Assembly (NCBI GenBank): GCA_018287875.1
Contig: JAGVVL010000001.1
Location: 2,914,001-2,978,000, forward strand
Length of the DNA: 64,000 nt
From: Nigrospora sphaerica
Taxonomy: Eukaryota; Ascomycota; Sordariomycetes; Amphisphaeriales; Apiosporaceae
Direction of reading: 5' to 3'
A model generated the notes under the pieces. The model ran no database searches and was not told the origin of the DNA. It worked only from the letters and a program-made list of their open reading frames with translations. Shown piece after piece: positions 34,820 through 46,071 of this stretch (positions within the stretch are counted from its first letter, which is position 1; each line of letters opens with the position of its first letter). Position numbers and translations under genes: made by a program.

Positions 34820-35406
34820 CTACCGGCGGACCTCAAATTGCGACTCGCCCTCCTGGACGTCGCGGTCCTCCTTGTCCACCTTCATGACCTTGGCGAGTGG
34901 GGGTCCCTGGTCGATGTCCTTCAGGAACTGCTTGATGGCCTCGGGGTCTCCCTGGGCCTCGCCTTCGACCTGGGACGGAAAAGGTCAGCGGCGCCGCGCC
35001 GTTCCCCAACCTCCTACCCCCGGGCCGGGACCTGGTAACCGACCGGCCCGGGGCGGAGCCGGTTCGGCAGACCGGACGAGGAACCCACGAGGGGGAAGGC
35101 GAAAGGAGAGGGAGGGGGGAACTTGCCTTCTCGTTCGGCGTATTACGGCACCAACCGGTGATGCCGGCGGCCATGGCCTTTTTCTGCGTAAAGTTACGGA
35201 AGTTGACGCCTAGCGCGGGTTGTCAGTCGGCCACGTGTAAACGCGGTGGCCAGGCTCCCCCCTCCCTTCTAGTGCGGGCCGGTTGCTCGAGGGGACGGAC
35301 CTTGGACGTGGCCGTGGACGAGGAAGTAGATCTGGCGGGGCGGTCAGCCTGGGGGTGAGTCCGGGAATGTTGGGGGCGGAGGTAAGAGACAGACTCTCTG
35401 GGACAT
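34820..35406 (-). CDS. Acylphosphatase
   Basis: Four exons, complement of 35395-35406, 35301-35331, 35127-35209 and 34820-34969, give 91 residues, the normal family size. The first exon is only 12 nt (MSQR). The second begins with the IYFLVHGHVQG strand-loop; after the next junction comes VNFRNFTQKKA, then GITGWCRNTPNEK and VEGEAQGD. Arg19 and Asn37 are spaced like the catalytic Arg23/Asn41 of animal acylphosphatases, which hydrolyse carboxyl-phosphate bonds in the cytosol. Introns 1 and 2 are GT-AG (GTCTGT, GTCCGT). Intron 3 (34970-35126) begins AAG|GCAAGT and is a GC-AG intron; translating through it would disrupt the fold, so it is real. It sits between the two tRNA-Ile genes. Confidence 0.9.
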
Positions 35407-36244
35407 GGCGGCGGCGGGGCTGGGTTCTTGCGTGACGATGAGGGAAGGGCGTGGGGAGAGAAGGACGGGTTCAACCGGCAGGTTTGCAGATGTCTACGAC
35501 GTTGGAAGTTGAAGCAAGGCAGAGAGCACACGCGGGTTCCCAGCTCCAGCTGCCAGCCCTGGGCCGCCCCATACTCTTACACGGACTGGTAACTGACATT
35601 GAACCGCCTGCATCCACCCATACACGACTGAGACCTGCCTTTCTCTCACTCCGAAGGCAATTCTATGGGTCCAAGGTTCAACTGAGTGCCCGTCCTTTGC
35701 CCAAAGCACGATTACAGGAGAAGGGGCCGAAGGAGCTACTGGCACAACCGACTACCTACCAAGTACCTGTTTGGAAAGTACATACGCTACCAGCTGTTAG
35801 TTCTTCTGCTCTGCCAGCCCTCAGACGGGTTCTAGAGGGGAAGCCTTATCCCAGATAAGAGGATCGATCCGGGGTACGGCGCGTCATACAGTACGTTCAC
35901 TTACAGGTAATGCGCATCACGTACTGTGTACACACTGTAACCAGCAGTGATCGCCGGACGATTGGTCGATGGGCGTTAGCTTGGCGAGTGGCTCCACTAC
36001 GTACCAAACAGCCGACCGAACCATCGATCTGGATGTAACGTAAATGGAAACAGCAGGAATCCAATCTGGTAACGCTTCACTTCTTGGGAATGCCTCACCA
36101 GCTGGCATCCATCACCGCATCTCGCCTTCGTGTGACTTAATTCTACACCCGACGCCACGAAACCAGTCGCTTCCATCCGTCGCGACCGTTCGCGCTTAGA
36201 AGGAGGAACCACGGACCGCCGGGCCCCTGCCACCAGCGAGCGCC
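35407..36244. promoter_or_regulatory. Divergent promoter region
   Basis: About 840 bp between the minus-strand acylphosphatase and plus-strand TLS1-like starts. No gene is seen. It must contain both promoters. Confidence 0.5.
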
Positions 36245-37534
36245 ATGGAGATGGAAGATGCGACCCCTTCCGATGGGGCGCCTGTGCCGCAGGTCGTTTT
36301 TCGGGGCAAGAAGCGAAAGACATACCGACAGCGCGCCGCCGATGAACCCGAGAAATCAGCCGAAGAGAGGGGCGGCGACACGGCTTCGGCGCAGCCTGCG
36401 ACGGCAAATGCGACGGCGGTCGGCGAAAACTACGGCGAACAACGCGAACGCACGGCCGCCGAAGACCAGGCCGAGGCGGACGAGGAGGGGATATCGGTCG
36501 CCGAGGTCCTACGACGGCGGAACGCGCGCAAGTCGCGGCTACGGGGCGTGGGCTTTAAGCCCGACGATGCGCGCGGGGAGCGACCCCACGGCGACTCAGA
36601 CGACTTGGCCCTGATGATACGCGAGGAGGAGCAAAAGGCCCTCAACCAGCCGACCCTGGATGTGAGCAAACGCTTCACGGCCCAGACGGGGCTGGTCGCC
36701 GAGATTGTCAACAAGCACATGTGAGTCTTTCTCTTTCCCTCTCCTCCGAATCGGATTGCCCCGCGCGAGCCGCTGCTGATGGAGCAAGGGAACAATACAT
36801 AGAAGCCGAGTTGGCCAAGCGACACGCGGCGGCTTCACCACAGCCGTCCGCCGCGGAGGCCCAGTCCTCTGAGGGGTTGAGCAGCAAACCGCCCCCTACC
36901 CTCCAGTCCTTACCCGTGAAAACGGACCGACACACGGCCCTGCAGGGCCGCCTCATGGAGATCGACCTCGGAGACGAGGTTCGCAGCCGCAACGCGCTGA
37001 TGACGGAACGCGCGACGCGCAAACTGCAGGGCGTGACCGACGCCGACGAGGACGAAGCAGGCCCGGCCAACAAGAAGGTCAGGCTGGGCCGCGACGGGAA
37101 GCCGTGGAGGCCGCGCAACCAAAGAGGAAACGACGCCATCAAACGGGACCAACTGGTCGAGGACATCTTGAAGGAGAGCAGGCGTAGGCTATTCCCCCCA
37201 TCCCTTCCGCCACACGAATTTCTCGTCGGCTAACGAACCCGCAGTTGTCGATGTTTACGAAGCGCCGGTGGCCGCGGCGGCCGAGGCCCCAGCGGAAGAA
37301 GACGACGGCGCAGCAGACGACCGCATTGCCGAACAGTTCCGGAGGGAGTTCATGGACGCCATGGCACAGAGGCGGCAAAGAAGGAGGAAGGCGCCTGCCC
37401 AGCCGCCAAGACCCGGAGCCAAGAAAGACGACGACGTACTCAAAGGCCCCAAGCTCGGAGGCAGCCGAAACGTACGTGCAGCCATGCGGGACAAACTACT
37501 CGCCAAGGAAAAGGAAAAGGAAGGAAAGCGATGA
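36245..37534 (+). CDS. TLS1/HCA59 (C9orf78) family protein
   Basis: Exons 36245-36720, 36789-37183 and 37245-37534 give 386 residues. Donors are GTGAGT and GTAGGC, acceptors AAG and CAG, with consistent phases. Visible landmarks are VVFRGKKRKTYRQR at the N-terminus, ISVAEVLRRRNARKSRLRGVGF, FTAQTGLVAEIVNKHM running over the first splice into YIEAELAKR, and a C-terminal R/K/E-rich tail ending KLLAKEKEKE. These match the HCA59/Tls1 family: fission yeast Tls1 binds the spliceosomal helicase Brr2 and promotes splicing of shelterin transcripts, and human C9orf78 is a spliceosome component. The protein is acidic-basic, largely helical and disordered, and likely nuclear. Exon 2 start (36789) was chosen because only it restores the conserved helix. 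Confidence 0.88.
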
Positions 37535-37850
37535 GGCACCGACCGGATGCACAAAATGGGCCTGGCTGCACCCAGCATCGACACCACTGGTTTCGAGTTT
37601 ACTGAAAGGGCGCACACAACACACTCTCGCCGAAGGACGTCAACACGGCGGTCCGAGCCGGTCACTTCGGCTTGGTCGCCTGGCCCATCTGTGGGCAAGG
37701 AAGCAAAAGTACAAGAGCTGCGCCTGGGGAGTAGATACAACACATACATACTACGGCTTGCACACACAGGGGTCGCAAAACACACGAGCGACCGGTCAAT
37801 TTAAGTTATTGATCGTCTTCTCGGAGAGTGAAACGGACAAAAAGAAACGT

Positions 37851-37946
37851 TGCTCAGTATGAGGCTTGAACTCATGGCCTTCGCATTACAAGGTATTTCC
37901 AAGGGAAATATTAGTACGACGCTCTAACCAACTGAGCTAACCGAGC
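37851..37946 (-). tRNA. tRNA-Ile(AAU) with intron, copy 2
   Basis: The mature 74 nt appear identical to copy 1 (GCTCGGTTAGCTCAGTTGG ... CATACTGAGCA, anticodon AAU). The intron (37887-37908) is 22 nt and differs in sequence and length from that of copy 1, while keeping the terminal TGTA. A T5 terminator run follows on the minus strand. The sequence immediately 5' of the gene (37947-38010) is strongly similar to that of copy 1, so the two arose by duplication including the upstream region. Confidence 0.95.
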
Positions 37947-39064
37947 TTAGTATTCCAGCTGTGAACAGCCGGTCGGGTGTTGGTTGTTGAGATTCGTGGG
38001 CTTATTCAAATCAATAAAAATGGGTTTGCAGTTTCGCGTCGCCTCCACGACCTCCAACCCAATCACCGTCTCCTTTCTCCATCGGCCTCCGCCGCATTAG
38101 CTCATCCGTCGCGCATTGCGAGGATTCGGCCGGTTGTTATAGCAGGGTGACTTGGCGCCCGTGAGCGAGCATTACCGACCTGGCGTTCGAGCCTGGGGCC
38201 TGAGGATACCTTTCTCTTTCCTGCCTTCGCCCTAGGTATTTTTCCACGACTCACGACGCGCCGGCGGCCCATGGGGCTGCCAGCAGCGGCAGCCAAGCCG
38301 TGCCCTGGCCGTGGAATCCATAGCCGCCCTGCCGACCGGACCTGCGCTCCTTCGCTCCTGCGGACCCCTCCCGCCCCATCTCCAGCATGGGGAGAGCGAA
38401 AGACGAGCACCGTCGGCTCATGAGCCGTTAGTGGCGCCAGGGGTGGGAAGGGAGAGGCTCCACTACGCGTGCGCTCGGCGGGCGGTCGGTCGGCAATCTA
38501 GCCCAATCCCGGAGGCCGCTGCGAAGCAGGCATGGACCTGCAAGGGCGGCAAGTCCCAAAGAGGAACGGAATGATGCAGCGCCCGGGAACGGCCCCAGAG
38601 CCCCCCCCCCGGTCCCCCTCAATCTGCAACGCAGTGCCGCGGCTGCGCTGGTCTTGGCCTGCCCGCGTGCCTCGTGGTCAGCCGCGGGAGTCGAGGCCCG
38701 ACTTCCCTCGCGTCCGGAATAGGCGACGGCTTTGATCCTCCACCCCCTCGCATCCGGGAAGGTCGACAGGCGGGACGGCCATCTTGGCGCGCGCCTGGCA
38801 GCGTCCCGGGAGGGGGCAAATTGGGGAAGCGACAGCTCCGAGGCCTTGGGGGAGGGAGCCAAAATTGCGCAGAGCTTGTGATTGCCTCGCGTGTCGGCCG
38901 TCACCCCCCATGGCCTGCCTGGACGGGCCACGACGGGACGAGGGCGGCCGGCCCGGGGGCGCGAGAAGTCGCAGCTATAAAGCACGGCCGAGGCGCCGGC
39001 GAACTGGCGGCATGATGGCTCGTTGCTCGTCCAGCACCACGTCTCCCACCGCCGACCCTTCACC
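37947..39064. promoter_or_regulatory. Intergenic region and GH7 promoter
   Basis: Starts with the conserved 5' flank of the tRNA and ends with the promoter of the GH7 gene. No other gene is supported. Confidence 0.5.
38976..38981 (+). promoter_or_regulatory. TATA box of the GH7 gene
   Basis: TATAAA within gcagcTATAAAgcac, 84-89 bp upstream of the ATG at 39065 in otherwise very GC-rich DNA. The position suits a core promoter of a highly inducible cellulase gene. Confidence 0.65.
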
Positions 39065-40606
39065 ATGACGCGAAGCATCCTGCCCGTCGGCCTCGCCCTG
39101 CTCGGCCTCGTCGCCGGCCAGAAGCCCAATGGCGAGGAGGGCCACCCCAAGTTGACGACGTACCGGTGCACCAAGTCGGGCGGCTGTACCGAGGCCACCA
39201 ACTACATCGTTCTCGACTCGTCGTCCCACTGTTCGTCATCCCCCCCCCTTCCCCCTCCTTCTTTCCGCCCTTTTCCCTCTCCCTTCTTCTTTCCGCCCTT
39301 TTCCCTCTCCCTCCCCCCTCTGGGGCACGAGGCTGCGGTGACGGAGCCCGTATGTGCTGACTTGGGTGCGCAGGGGTTCACCAGGCCAACGGCGCCGGCT
39401 GCGGCGACTGGGGCAGCGGGCCCAACGCGACGGCGTGCCCAACGGTCGAGGCTTGCGCCGAGAACTGCATCATGGAGGGCATCAGCGACTACAGCACCGT
39501 GGGCGTGTCGACGAGCGGGTCGGCGCTGCTGCTCAAGATGCTCGTCGACGACCAGACCAAGTCGCCGCGCGTCTACCTCCTCGACGAGACCAAGGAGAAG
39601 TACGAGATGACGCACCTCACCGGCCACGAGTTCTCCTTCGACGTCGACACGGCCAAGCTGCCCTGCGGCATGAACGGCGCCCTCTACCTGAGCGAGATGG
39701 AGGCCGACGGCGGCAAGAGCGAGCTGAACCCCGGCGGTGCCTCCTGGGGCACGGGCTACTGCGATGCCCAGTGCTACACAACGCCCTTTATTAACGGTGT
39801 GGTGAGTATTAGCCCCCCCCCCCTTCTCTCTCCCCCCGCGTGTGTGTGAGGGGGAGAGAGAGACTGAGAGAAAGAGGGGAAGAAAGAAAGGAACCGAGGC
39901 TGACCCCGGACTTTCCGTGTGACAGGGCAACATCGAGGCCGCCGGCGTGTGCTGCAACGAGATGGACATCTGGGAGGCCAACTCGCGCGCGACGCACATC
40001 GCGCCGCACCCGTGCAACAAGGAGGGCGTGTACGCGTGTCAGGGGGCCGAGTGCCAGGCCAACGGCGTGTGCGACAAGGGCGGCTGCGGCTGGAACAACT
40101 ACAAGTTCGACCAGGACCACTACTACGGCCGCGGCTGCTTCAGGGTGGACACGACGCGGCCCTTCACCGTCGTGACGCAGTTCCCGGCCGACGCGGCCGG
40201 CCGCCTGCTCGCCATCGAGCGCCTCTACATCCAGGACGGCGTCCTCATCCGCGCCGAGACGGTGGCCAAGGACGGCGTGCCCGCCGTCGACAGCATGACG
40301 CAGGACTTCTGCGACGCGACGGGCCCGCCCCAGTTCAAAAACCTCGGCGGCCTCGCCGCCATGGGCGCCGCCATGACGCGCGGCATGGTCCTCGCCCTCA
40401 GCATCTGGTGGGACGCCGGCGGCGGCATGACCTGGCTCGACGCCGCCGTCAACAACGCCGGCCCCTGCCAGCCCGGCGAGGGCCTGCCCGACGCCATCCT
40501 CGGCGTCGAGCCCCAGCCCGAGGTCACCTTCTCCAACTTGAAGTGGGGAGAGATCGACAGCACCTTCCCGGCCGCCACCATCAAGCGGATGAACCGCAAG
40601 TGGTAG
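39065..40606 (+). CDS. GH7 glycoside hydrolase, endo-beta-1,4-glucanase type, without CBM
   Basis: Exons 39065-39230, 39374-39801 and 39926-40606 give 424 residues. A signal peptide (residues 1-18, MTRSILPVGLALLGLVAG) precedes a Gln that would be the mature N-terminus. Conserved GH7 features are HPKLTTYRCT, SSHWVHQANG across the first splice, CGDWG, CPTVEACAENC and the catalytic motif EMDIWEANS, with nucleophile Glu210, Asp212 and acid/base Glu215. Many paired Cys are present. The short loops and overall length are those of EG I/Cel7B-like endoglucanases rather than tunnel-forming cellobiohydrolases. The protein ends at NRKW with no Ser/Thr linker or carbohydrate-binding module. It retains the retaining mechanism and is secreted to cut cellulose internally. 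Donors are GTTCGT and GTGAGT; intron 1 is rich in CCCTT repeats. Confidence 0.93.
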
Positions 40607-41019
40607 GGGAACCCAGTCCGTGGAAAGGGGGGGGACGATACCCGAGGGCGCACACCCCCCGGGCTACCTGGTAGATGCAAATATATGTATAAATACCTGT
40701 GTGTATAAGTATTACCAAAAGGGAAACATCGCTCGTGGTGGTATGCGTACGTACATATTTCAAATGGTAAACACTCGTCCGAACCGAAACTCGCAGCTCG
40801 AGCCCGTGTGTCATGAGTGACCGACTGCATGCGAAGCCTCCTGGATGCTTGGTGTTTCTGTCACCTCGCTTCTCCTTGGTGGAATGTGTATAAACACGGG
40901 ATATAATGCATTTCTGAATCGCATCCTAGAACGACCACCGGATCCTTTTCTTCTACCTCCCCCCCGTACGTCCCCTTCCCACTCTCTCTGGGTCTGTTCA
41001 CGCCAACCCCTTCTCCTTT
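40607..41019. other. Convergent 3' intergenic region
   Basis: 3' ends of the GH7 gene and the minus-strand coiled-coil protein gene. It includes an AT-rich patch around 40675-40790. No gene is seen. Confidence 0.5.
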
Positions 41020-42138
41020 TTACGGGAGCCCGTGGCCGTGAACCACGCCACGGCACCGACGGCACAAGTCGGGGTATACGCGGCGTAGGAGTGGCGAGCC
41101 GCCGGCGTCGGCGTCGGCATCGTCAAAGAGGGCAGCGTGGGCGTTGTCGCCGTCCAGGTCAATGAGGCGGTAGAGGGCCTCGGCGCGGATCGTCATGCTG
41201 CGCACCAGGTCGCGCAACCGCTGGTTGTCGGCGCGCGCCCGCCGTAGCTCCTGCTCCAGTACCCGCTGCCTCTCTAGCGTTGGCACCCCGACCTCGTCCA
41301 GCACCCGCTGGGCGAAGCTGCCGCCCGACTTTGCTGGGCGCCCAGAACCCCCAAGGGACGACGTCCGACCCGCCACCTCGTTCTTCGTGGTGTCGTCGGG
41401 GAGATGGGGAGTGGGAGGCGGCGACGGCACCGGCGATGGCACTGGCGACGGGCCGGCTGCAGCGCCCAGCAACGGCCGCACTTTCGCCCTCCACTCCTTC
41501 GCCTCTGGAGATAGATGGGGGCCGCGGTTTTGGATCGGTGTCGGTTGGAGCGCCGAGTTCGGCCTGAGCCCTTCGCGAATATGGTGGATGTGCCCCGTCT
41601 CCTGCTCGTCCTCGCGCTGGAGCTCATGTTCATGCTCAGGCTCCGTCTCGTAACTGGCCTCCATCTGCTGCTCGGGTTCGGGTGCAGGTCGCGCCGCCCT
41701 TGTCCCTTCCTCGTGCTGCGCTCCGTCGGTGCTGAGCTCGTACACCGACCGGTCCTTTTCGGGCTTCTCCCTGCCGGCATCGGGACTCGACGGTCGGCGC
41801 GGCGCGGGCACCGCCCCTTTACGGCTCCGACTCGCCTTTCTAGCGTGAGCTGGGTGCAGGCTGCTGCCACTGGGAGCGATTCGTTTCCGAAGGCGCGGCC
41901 GGTGCTGCGGCATCTGTCCTGGCGCGGCCGTCAAGTCTAGGAGCGGCTTCTTGCCGTTCACGAGGATCTCGGGCACCCTAGGCGGCTGTCTCTCCGTCCG
42001 CTCGCAGTCGTCGCAGTACTCCCGTGGGATCTGCACGTACGACATGCCGCACTTTCGACACGGCTGCCAGGGGTTGGCCGACGTCTTTGACAGCCGCAGC
42101 AGCAGCGTCGGTTCGGCGTCGGCGTCGGCGGCTGGCAT
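41020..42138 (-). CDS. Hypothetical protein with CxxC pairs and coiled coil
   Basis: A single-exon frame of 372 residues, starting at the ATG at 42138 (MPAADADAEP). The N-terminal 50 residues contain WQPCRKCGMSYVQ followed by YCDDCERT, a C-x2-C...C-x2-C pattern that could bind one zinc. The middle is Pro/Glu/Arg-rich and disordered (PSPVPSPVPSPPPTP). Near residues 290-340 a leucine-containing helix (ERQRVLEQELRRARADNQRL) predicts a coiled coil. The C-terminus ends with another Cys pair (DLCRRCRG). I do not recognise the family. Codon third positions are strongly G/C, supporting a real gene. The frame extends upstream to 42333, but the extra 65 residues look non-coding. Confidence 0.65.
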   Translation of the reverse strand: MPAADADAEPTLLLRLSKTSANPWQPCRKCGMSYVQIPREYCDDCERTERQPPRVPEILVNGKKPLLDLTAAPGQMPQHRPRLRKRIAPSGSSLHPAHARKASRSRKGAVPAPRRPSSPDAGREKPEKDRSVYELSTDGAQHEEGTRAARPAPEPEQQMEASYETEPEHEHELQREDEQETGHIHHIREGLRPNSALQPTPIQNRGPHLSPEAKEWRAKVRPLLGAAAGPSPVPSPVPSPPPTPHLPDDTTKNEVAGRTSSLGGSGRPAKSGGSFAQRVLDEVGVPTLERQRVLEQELRRARADNQRLRDLVRSMTIRAEALYRLIDLDGDNAHAALFDDADADAGGSPLLRRVYPDLCRRCRGVVHGHGLP

Positions 42139-42734
42139 TGTGCGGCGTGGGAACAGTCTACGCCGTGCGCGAGGCCCGGCTGTTGGTCTGGGAGCTGCTG
42201 GAGGGCTTGGTAACCAGAAGAGCCATGGGCAGCAGCGGCAGCAGTGGTGGTAATGTGAATGGACGGCGGCATCTTCACGGCATACTTCACTTGTCGACTT
42301 GTTCGCCGTTCTTCTACGCAAGTCGAGCCCCAACGCGGCTGGTCTGCGCCTACGTCCCGACCATGACCAGCTGTCTCGCCTTCTGATGTAAGCTTTGCAT
42401 CGACCTGCAGTTGATCTTGCCGGCAGCCTCCCTCAGAGTTTCGAACTGTAAACTGTTGACGTTTCGCTGACACGCCGTCACAGCCGATGTGCTTCGAGGC
42501 TCAGCACATGGCATGCCGGCCCATGAATCGCGACCAGCCCGACAAAAAAGAAGCCCGTCATTGGCTGTTCGTGTTGCCTGGCTTGTGCCGCGCAAGCTCG
42601 GCATAGACAAGTACCCAGTGGCAGTTGGGACGGCAGCCTTAGCAACAAACGTGGCGATAGTACTGGCAGGCAGAATTCCCCGTTGCCCTGTACGAGAGTG
42701 TATTCGGAGCTGCCTCTTAACTGATCCTGAATGG

Positions 42735-45731
42735 CTAGAAGCCTCGGCCTTTGCGCTTGATGACGGGTTTCTTGACAACGCCCGAAGTCATAATCTTCTT
42801 CGCGCCTTTGGCCGCAGCTGTTGGTTTGCCTTTTAGTCCTTCTTCCTCCATGCGAATCCTCTCTTCCTCCCGGTTCTTGTCCTCGGCCATCTTGGCTTCG
42901 ATTTCCATCTTCCGGTTGAACTCCGTCTCGGTGATGCGCTTCTCGCGAGCCGAGTAGCCCTTCTCCTTGACCGAATAGAACACGCCTCCGAGCTCGGCCA
43001 GCCAGTGGGGGTCCACCGAAGTCACCGTCGACATGTATTCCTTGGAAGTGAGGATGAGCTCATGGTAGACCACGTAGTCCGGCAGGAAGCCCAGGCCGTA
43101 TAGCGCACTCGTAGGGTGTAGCTGGACCGTGACCGACGTACGAAGGTTGATGTACTCGCCAATGCCCTTGACCTTGGCCGCCTGGTGGTAGTAGCCAGAG
43201 CAAATGCATTTCCTGATGACGTCCCAGTCAGTCCCGCAGCTGACCATGGCCATCTTCTGCATCTTCATGATATCAAGCAGCTGGGTGCGGATCTCCTTGG
43301 CGCGGTGGAGCGACTTGGGGTGGAGAAAGTGACGCGTGCACCAGCCGTCCGAGTAGCCGTTCGACTTCCACTGCGAGTATACGTGGAGATACGTCAAATG
43401 GTCCGACTCGGGGACAAAGAATTTCTCGCGGGCGGCATCCGACTCTTCCTGCCGCTCCTTGGGCCGGTAGAACACGTTCGGCACCGACAGCATCGACACG
43501 ATGGTAACCATCTCCTCGCTGCACCCGTACTCCTCCGACATGATGAGGAGCTTGGCCAGTGGGGGGTCCATGGGAAACGCGTTCATCTTGGAGCCGAGGT
43601 CTGTCAGTCCGCCAATGTTGTCCAAGGCTCCCAAAGCCCACAAGTCGAAGAGCGACGTCGTGATAACTTCTTGTGGGGGCGGATCCATAAAGTCAAAATC
43701 CAGCAGGTCCTTCACTCCCAGCGACTTCAGAAGCAGCACCGTGTTACTCAGGTTCGTTCTCTGGATCTCAGGAATGGTCGCAATGTAGAGCTCGTCCTTG
43801 TACGCCTTTTCGGTGAACAGCCGGAATGCCTTGCCAGGTCCGGTGCGGCCAGCCCGGCCAGCACGCTGGCCCGCGTTGGCCTGGGATATCGGGGTGATCT
43901 GGAGCGTGTCCATGCCCATGCGCGGATTGTAGACCTTGAGCTTGGAGTAGCCGCTGTCCACCACATACATGATGCCGTCCACCGTCAGACTCGTCTCGGC
44001 AATGTTGGTGGCCACAATGCATTTCCGGACGCCGGGCGGCGCCTGGTCGAAGATTTTGGACTGTAGATCCGCCGGCATCTGACTGTATATGGGCAATATG
44101 CTGAGCTTCGGCGGATCGTTGAGCGCATCCAGCCGCTCCCTTATCAGCTCACAGGTGCACTCAATATCCTCTTGGCCGGTCATGAAGACGAGGATGTCCC
44201 CGCCGCCCATGGAGACATGGATAGCGAGGACTTGCTGCACAGCCTGGTCGACGTAATCTTCCACCGGGGACCGATGAAACATAATATCGACCGGGAACGT
44301 CCGTCCGGGGATGAAGAACTCGGGGGCGCCGCCAAAGAACTCGGAGAAGCGTTTCGAGTTCATGGTCGCGGAAGTGACGATGAGCTTTAGATCCCTCCGT
44401 CGCTGCAGGATCTTCTTGAAAAGACCCATTAGCACGTCCGTGTTCAGCGCTCTTTCGTGGGCTTCGTCCATGATGACGCACGAGTAGCGATCCAGGTCCT
44501 GCTCGTTCAGGGATTCTCGCAGCAGCACACCGTCCGTCATGTATTTGATTACCGTTTCCTTGCTCGTGCAGTCCTCGAACCGGATGGCGTACCCCACGAG
44601 GCTTCCCAGCCTCACTTCCATCTCTTCGGCCACGCGCTTCGCCACGCTCATGGCGGCAACACGTCTGGGCTGTGTGCAGCCTATCATACCGAGGCCTCCG
44701 TAGCCATCTTCGTAGAGGAACTGGGTTAGCTGCGTCGTCTTGCCGGAGCCCGTCTCGCCAACGACGATGACGACCTGATTGTCCCTGATGACCCGGAGCA
44801 AGTCTTCGCGCACGGCAAAGGCCGGCAGGAATTCGCGCTGCTCTTTAAGGGTTTTGCTCTTGCTGAAGTCGCTTGAACCCTCGTTCTTCTTCATGTGCTC
44901 GCTGAACTTGTTGCCGCCGCCTGTCTTCTTCTCTTCCTCCTCTGTCGCAATGGGCAGTGCGCTGTCGCCTTCGTCTTCCTTGACGCCCATGATGTTGCCA
45001 AGATTTGTTCCAGCAAGGTTGGTGGCCTGCTGCGCCTGCCGCTGGCGCTCCCTCTGCTGCCTCCTCTCCTTGACGACGCGGCTTCCCTTGCGGCTGAAGA
45101 CGGCCATGTCACTCTGGTAGTCCCTCACGGCGGGCACAGGCTCCAGCTGCTTCGTAAAGACGGTCCGTCCATCCAGAAACGGCGGTTTGAGGTCGTGGAC
45201 CAACAGGTGGATTCGGGTCCCTTCGTCGTCGTCTTCGAAGTCGTCGTCCATGCCGCGGCGTTGGGCCACGCCCGAAGTCAACATGCGGTTCGTTTCCCAC
45301 GCGTCAACGTCCTTCTGCTTCTGAAGCTGGCGCACATTCATGTGGCGCATCTGCCCGGACTTTTTCTCCACAAGCGCTTCCTCGCGCTGGCGCTGCTCGA
45401 CCCATGACGCGTCGTAGCTGCCGAAGGGATCGTGTGACTCGTCGCCGAAGGTATGGCCGTTCTCGTCGCCGAGGTACCAGTCCCGGTCAAGAGCGGTCTC
45501 GTCTTCTGGTGCTACGTGTGGCTCTCGTTGTTCGCCAAACTCTTGCTGTCGCGGCGTTGCCGCGTAGTCAGGCCCGCGGGGCGTCGAGGCCCTGGATGCC
45601 CTGTTGCCGGCTTCGTGGGCCAGGCGCGAGGGCCGTTTAGGAATCGAGGAGGCATAGCGGTCATCGGACCTCAGCGGATTGAAGTCAAGCCTACGCCGCT
45701 TAGGACTAAAATTGCCAGAATCGCGGTCCAT
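42735..45731 (-). CDS. PRP16: PRP16 pre-mRNA splicing DEAH-box ATPase/helicase
   Basis: Intronless frame of 998 residues starting at 45731. An Arg/Asp/Glu-rich N-terminus of about 300 residues precedes the helicase core: Walker A GETGSGKT (325-332), TQPRR, DEAH (422-425), SAT (about 454-456), TNIAETSLT and QRAGRAGR. The helicase-associated domains and OB-fold follow, with [16 protein letters not shown] near the end, then a Lys-rich tail. The N-terminal words RDWYLGDE and [14 protein letters not shown] and the high identity of the core are characteristic of Prp16/DHX38 rather than Prp2, Prp22 or Prp43. Prp16 acts on the spliceosome after branching, remodelling it for the second step and proofreading slow substrates. 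It shares a 340 bp promoter with PWP1. Confidence 0.95.
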   Translation of the reverse strand: MDRDSGNFSPKRRRLDFNPLRSDDRYASSIPKRPSRLAHEAGNRASRASTPRGPDYAATPRQQEFGEQREPHVAPEDETALDRDWYLGDENGHTFGDESHDPFGSYDASWVEQRQREEALVEKKSGQMRHMNVRQLQKQKDVDAWETNRMLTSGVAQRRGMDDDFEDDDEGTRIHLLVHDLKPPFLDGRTVFTKQLEPVPAVRDYQSDMAVFSRKGSRVVKERRQQRERQRQAQQATNLAGTNLGNIMGVKEDEGDSALPIATEEEEKKTGGGNKFSEHMKKNEGSSDFSKSKTLKEQREFLPAFAVREDLLRVIRDNQVVIVVGETGSGKTTQLTQFLYEDGYGGLGMIGCTQPRRVAAMSVAKRVAEEMEVRLGSLVGYAIRFEDCTSKETVIKYMTDGVLLRESLNEQDLDRYSCVIMDEAHERALNTDVLMGLFKKILQRRRDLKLIVTSATMNSKRFSEFFGGAPEFFIPGRTFPVDIMFHRSPVEDYVDQAVQQVLAIHVSMGGGDILVFMTGQEDIECTCELIRERLDALNDPPKLSILPIYSQMPADLQSKIFDQAPPGVRKCIVATNIAETSLTVDGIMYVVDSGYSKLKVYNPRMGMDTLQITPISQANAGQRAGRAGRTGPGKAFRLFTEKAYKDELYIATIPEIQRTNLSNTVLLLKSLGVKDLLDFDFMDPPPQEVITTSLFDLWALGALDNIGGLTDLGSKMNAFPMDPPLAKLLIMSEEYGCSEEMVTIVSMLSVPNVFYRPKERQEESDAAREKFFVPESDHLTYLHVYSQWKSNGYSDGWCTRHFLHPKSLHRAKEIRTQLLDIMKMQKMAMVSCGTDWDVIRKCICSGYYHQAAKVKGIGEYINLRTSVTVQLHPTSALYGLGFLPDYVVYHELILTSKEYMSTVTSVDPHWLAELGGVFYSVKEKGYSAREKRITETEFNRKMEIEAKMAEDKNREEERIRMEEEGLKGKPTAAAKGAKKIMTSGVVKKPVIKRKGRGF

Positions 45732-46071
45732 GTTGACACGATGCCCGAGAATGTGCGAGAGGGAGTTTTGTCGGGACGCGTAGGACGATGCTAGTAAAGC
45801 TACCTACATTGTCGGTCAGTCGCTCCTTCTTACCTTATGTACCTCCCAGTACTTCGCTACATACAACCTCCCGCCAGTCCATCCGACCCACTCGGTCCGT
45901 GAGATGGATGGGAGACGATAAGATAAACAAACAATGGCTCCACTAAAACTTTTCTGAAATTTTGGCTATGTAGAACCCGGTTTCCAACATCTCGTTGGCG
46001 GGGCATTTTTCTGCGGTTTGGTCTTCCGTAGGCGTCCTCTACCTGACGAAATCCACGACAGCCTTGCCACC
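45732..46071. promoter_or_regulatory. Bidirectional promoter, PRP16 and PWP1
   Basis: Only 340 bp separate the divergent start codons, so both genes must use overlapping or shared regulatory sequence. Visible words include tacctacattg (45801 on), tatgtacctccc and atacaacctcc. Both genes serve RNA processing or ribosome synthesis, so co-regulation would make sense; this is inference. Confidence 0.6.
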
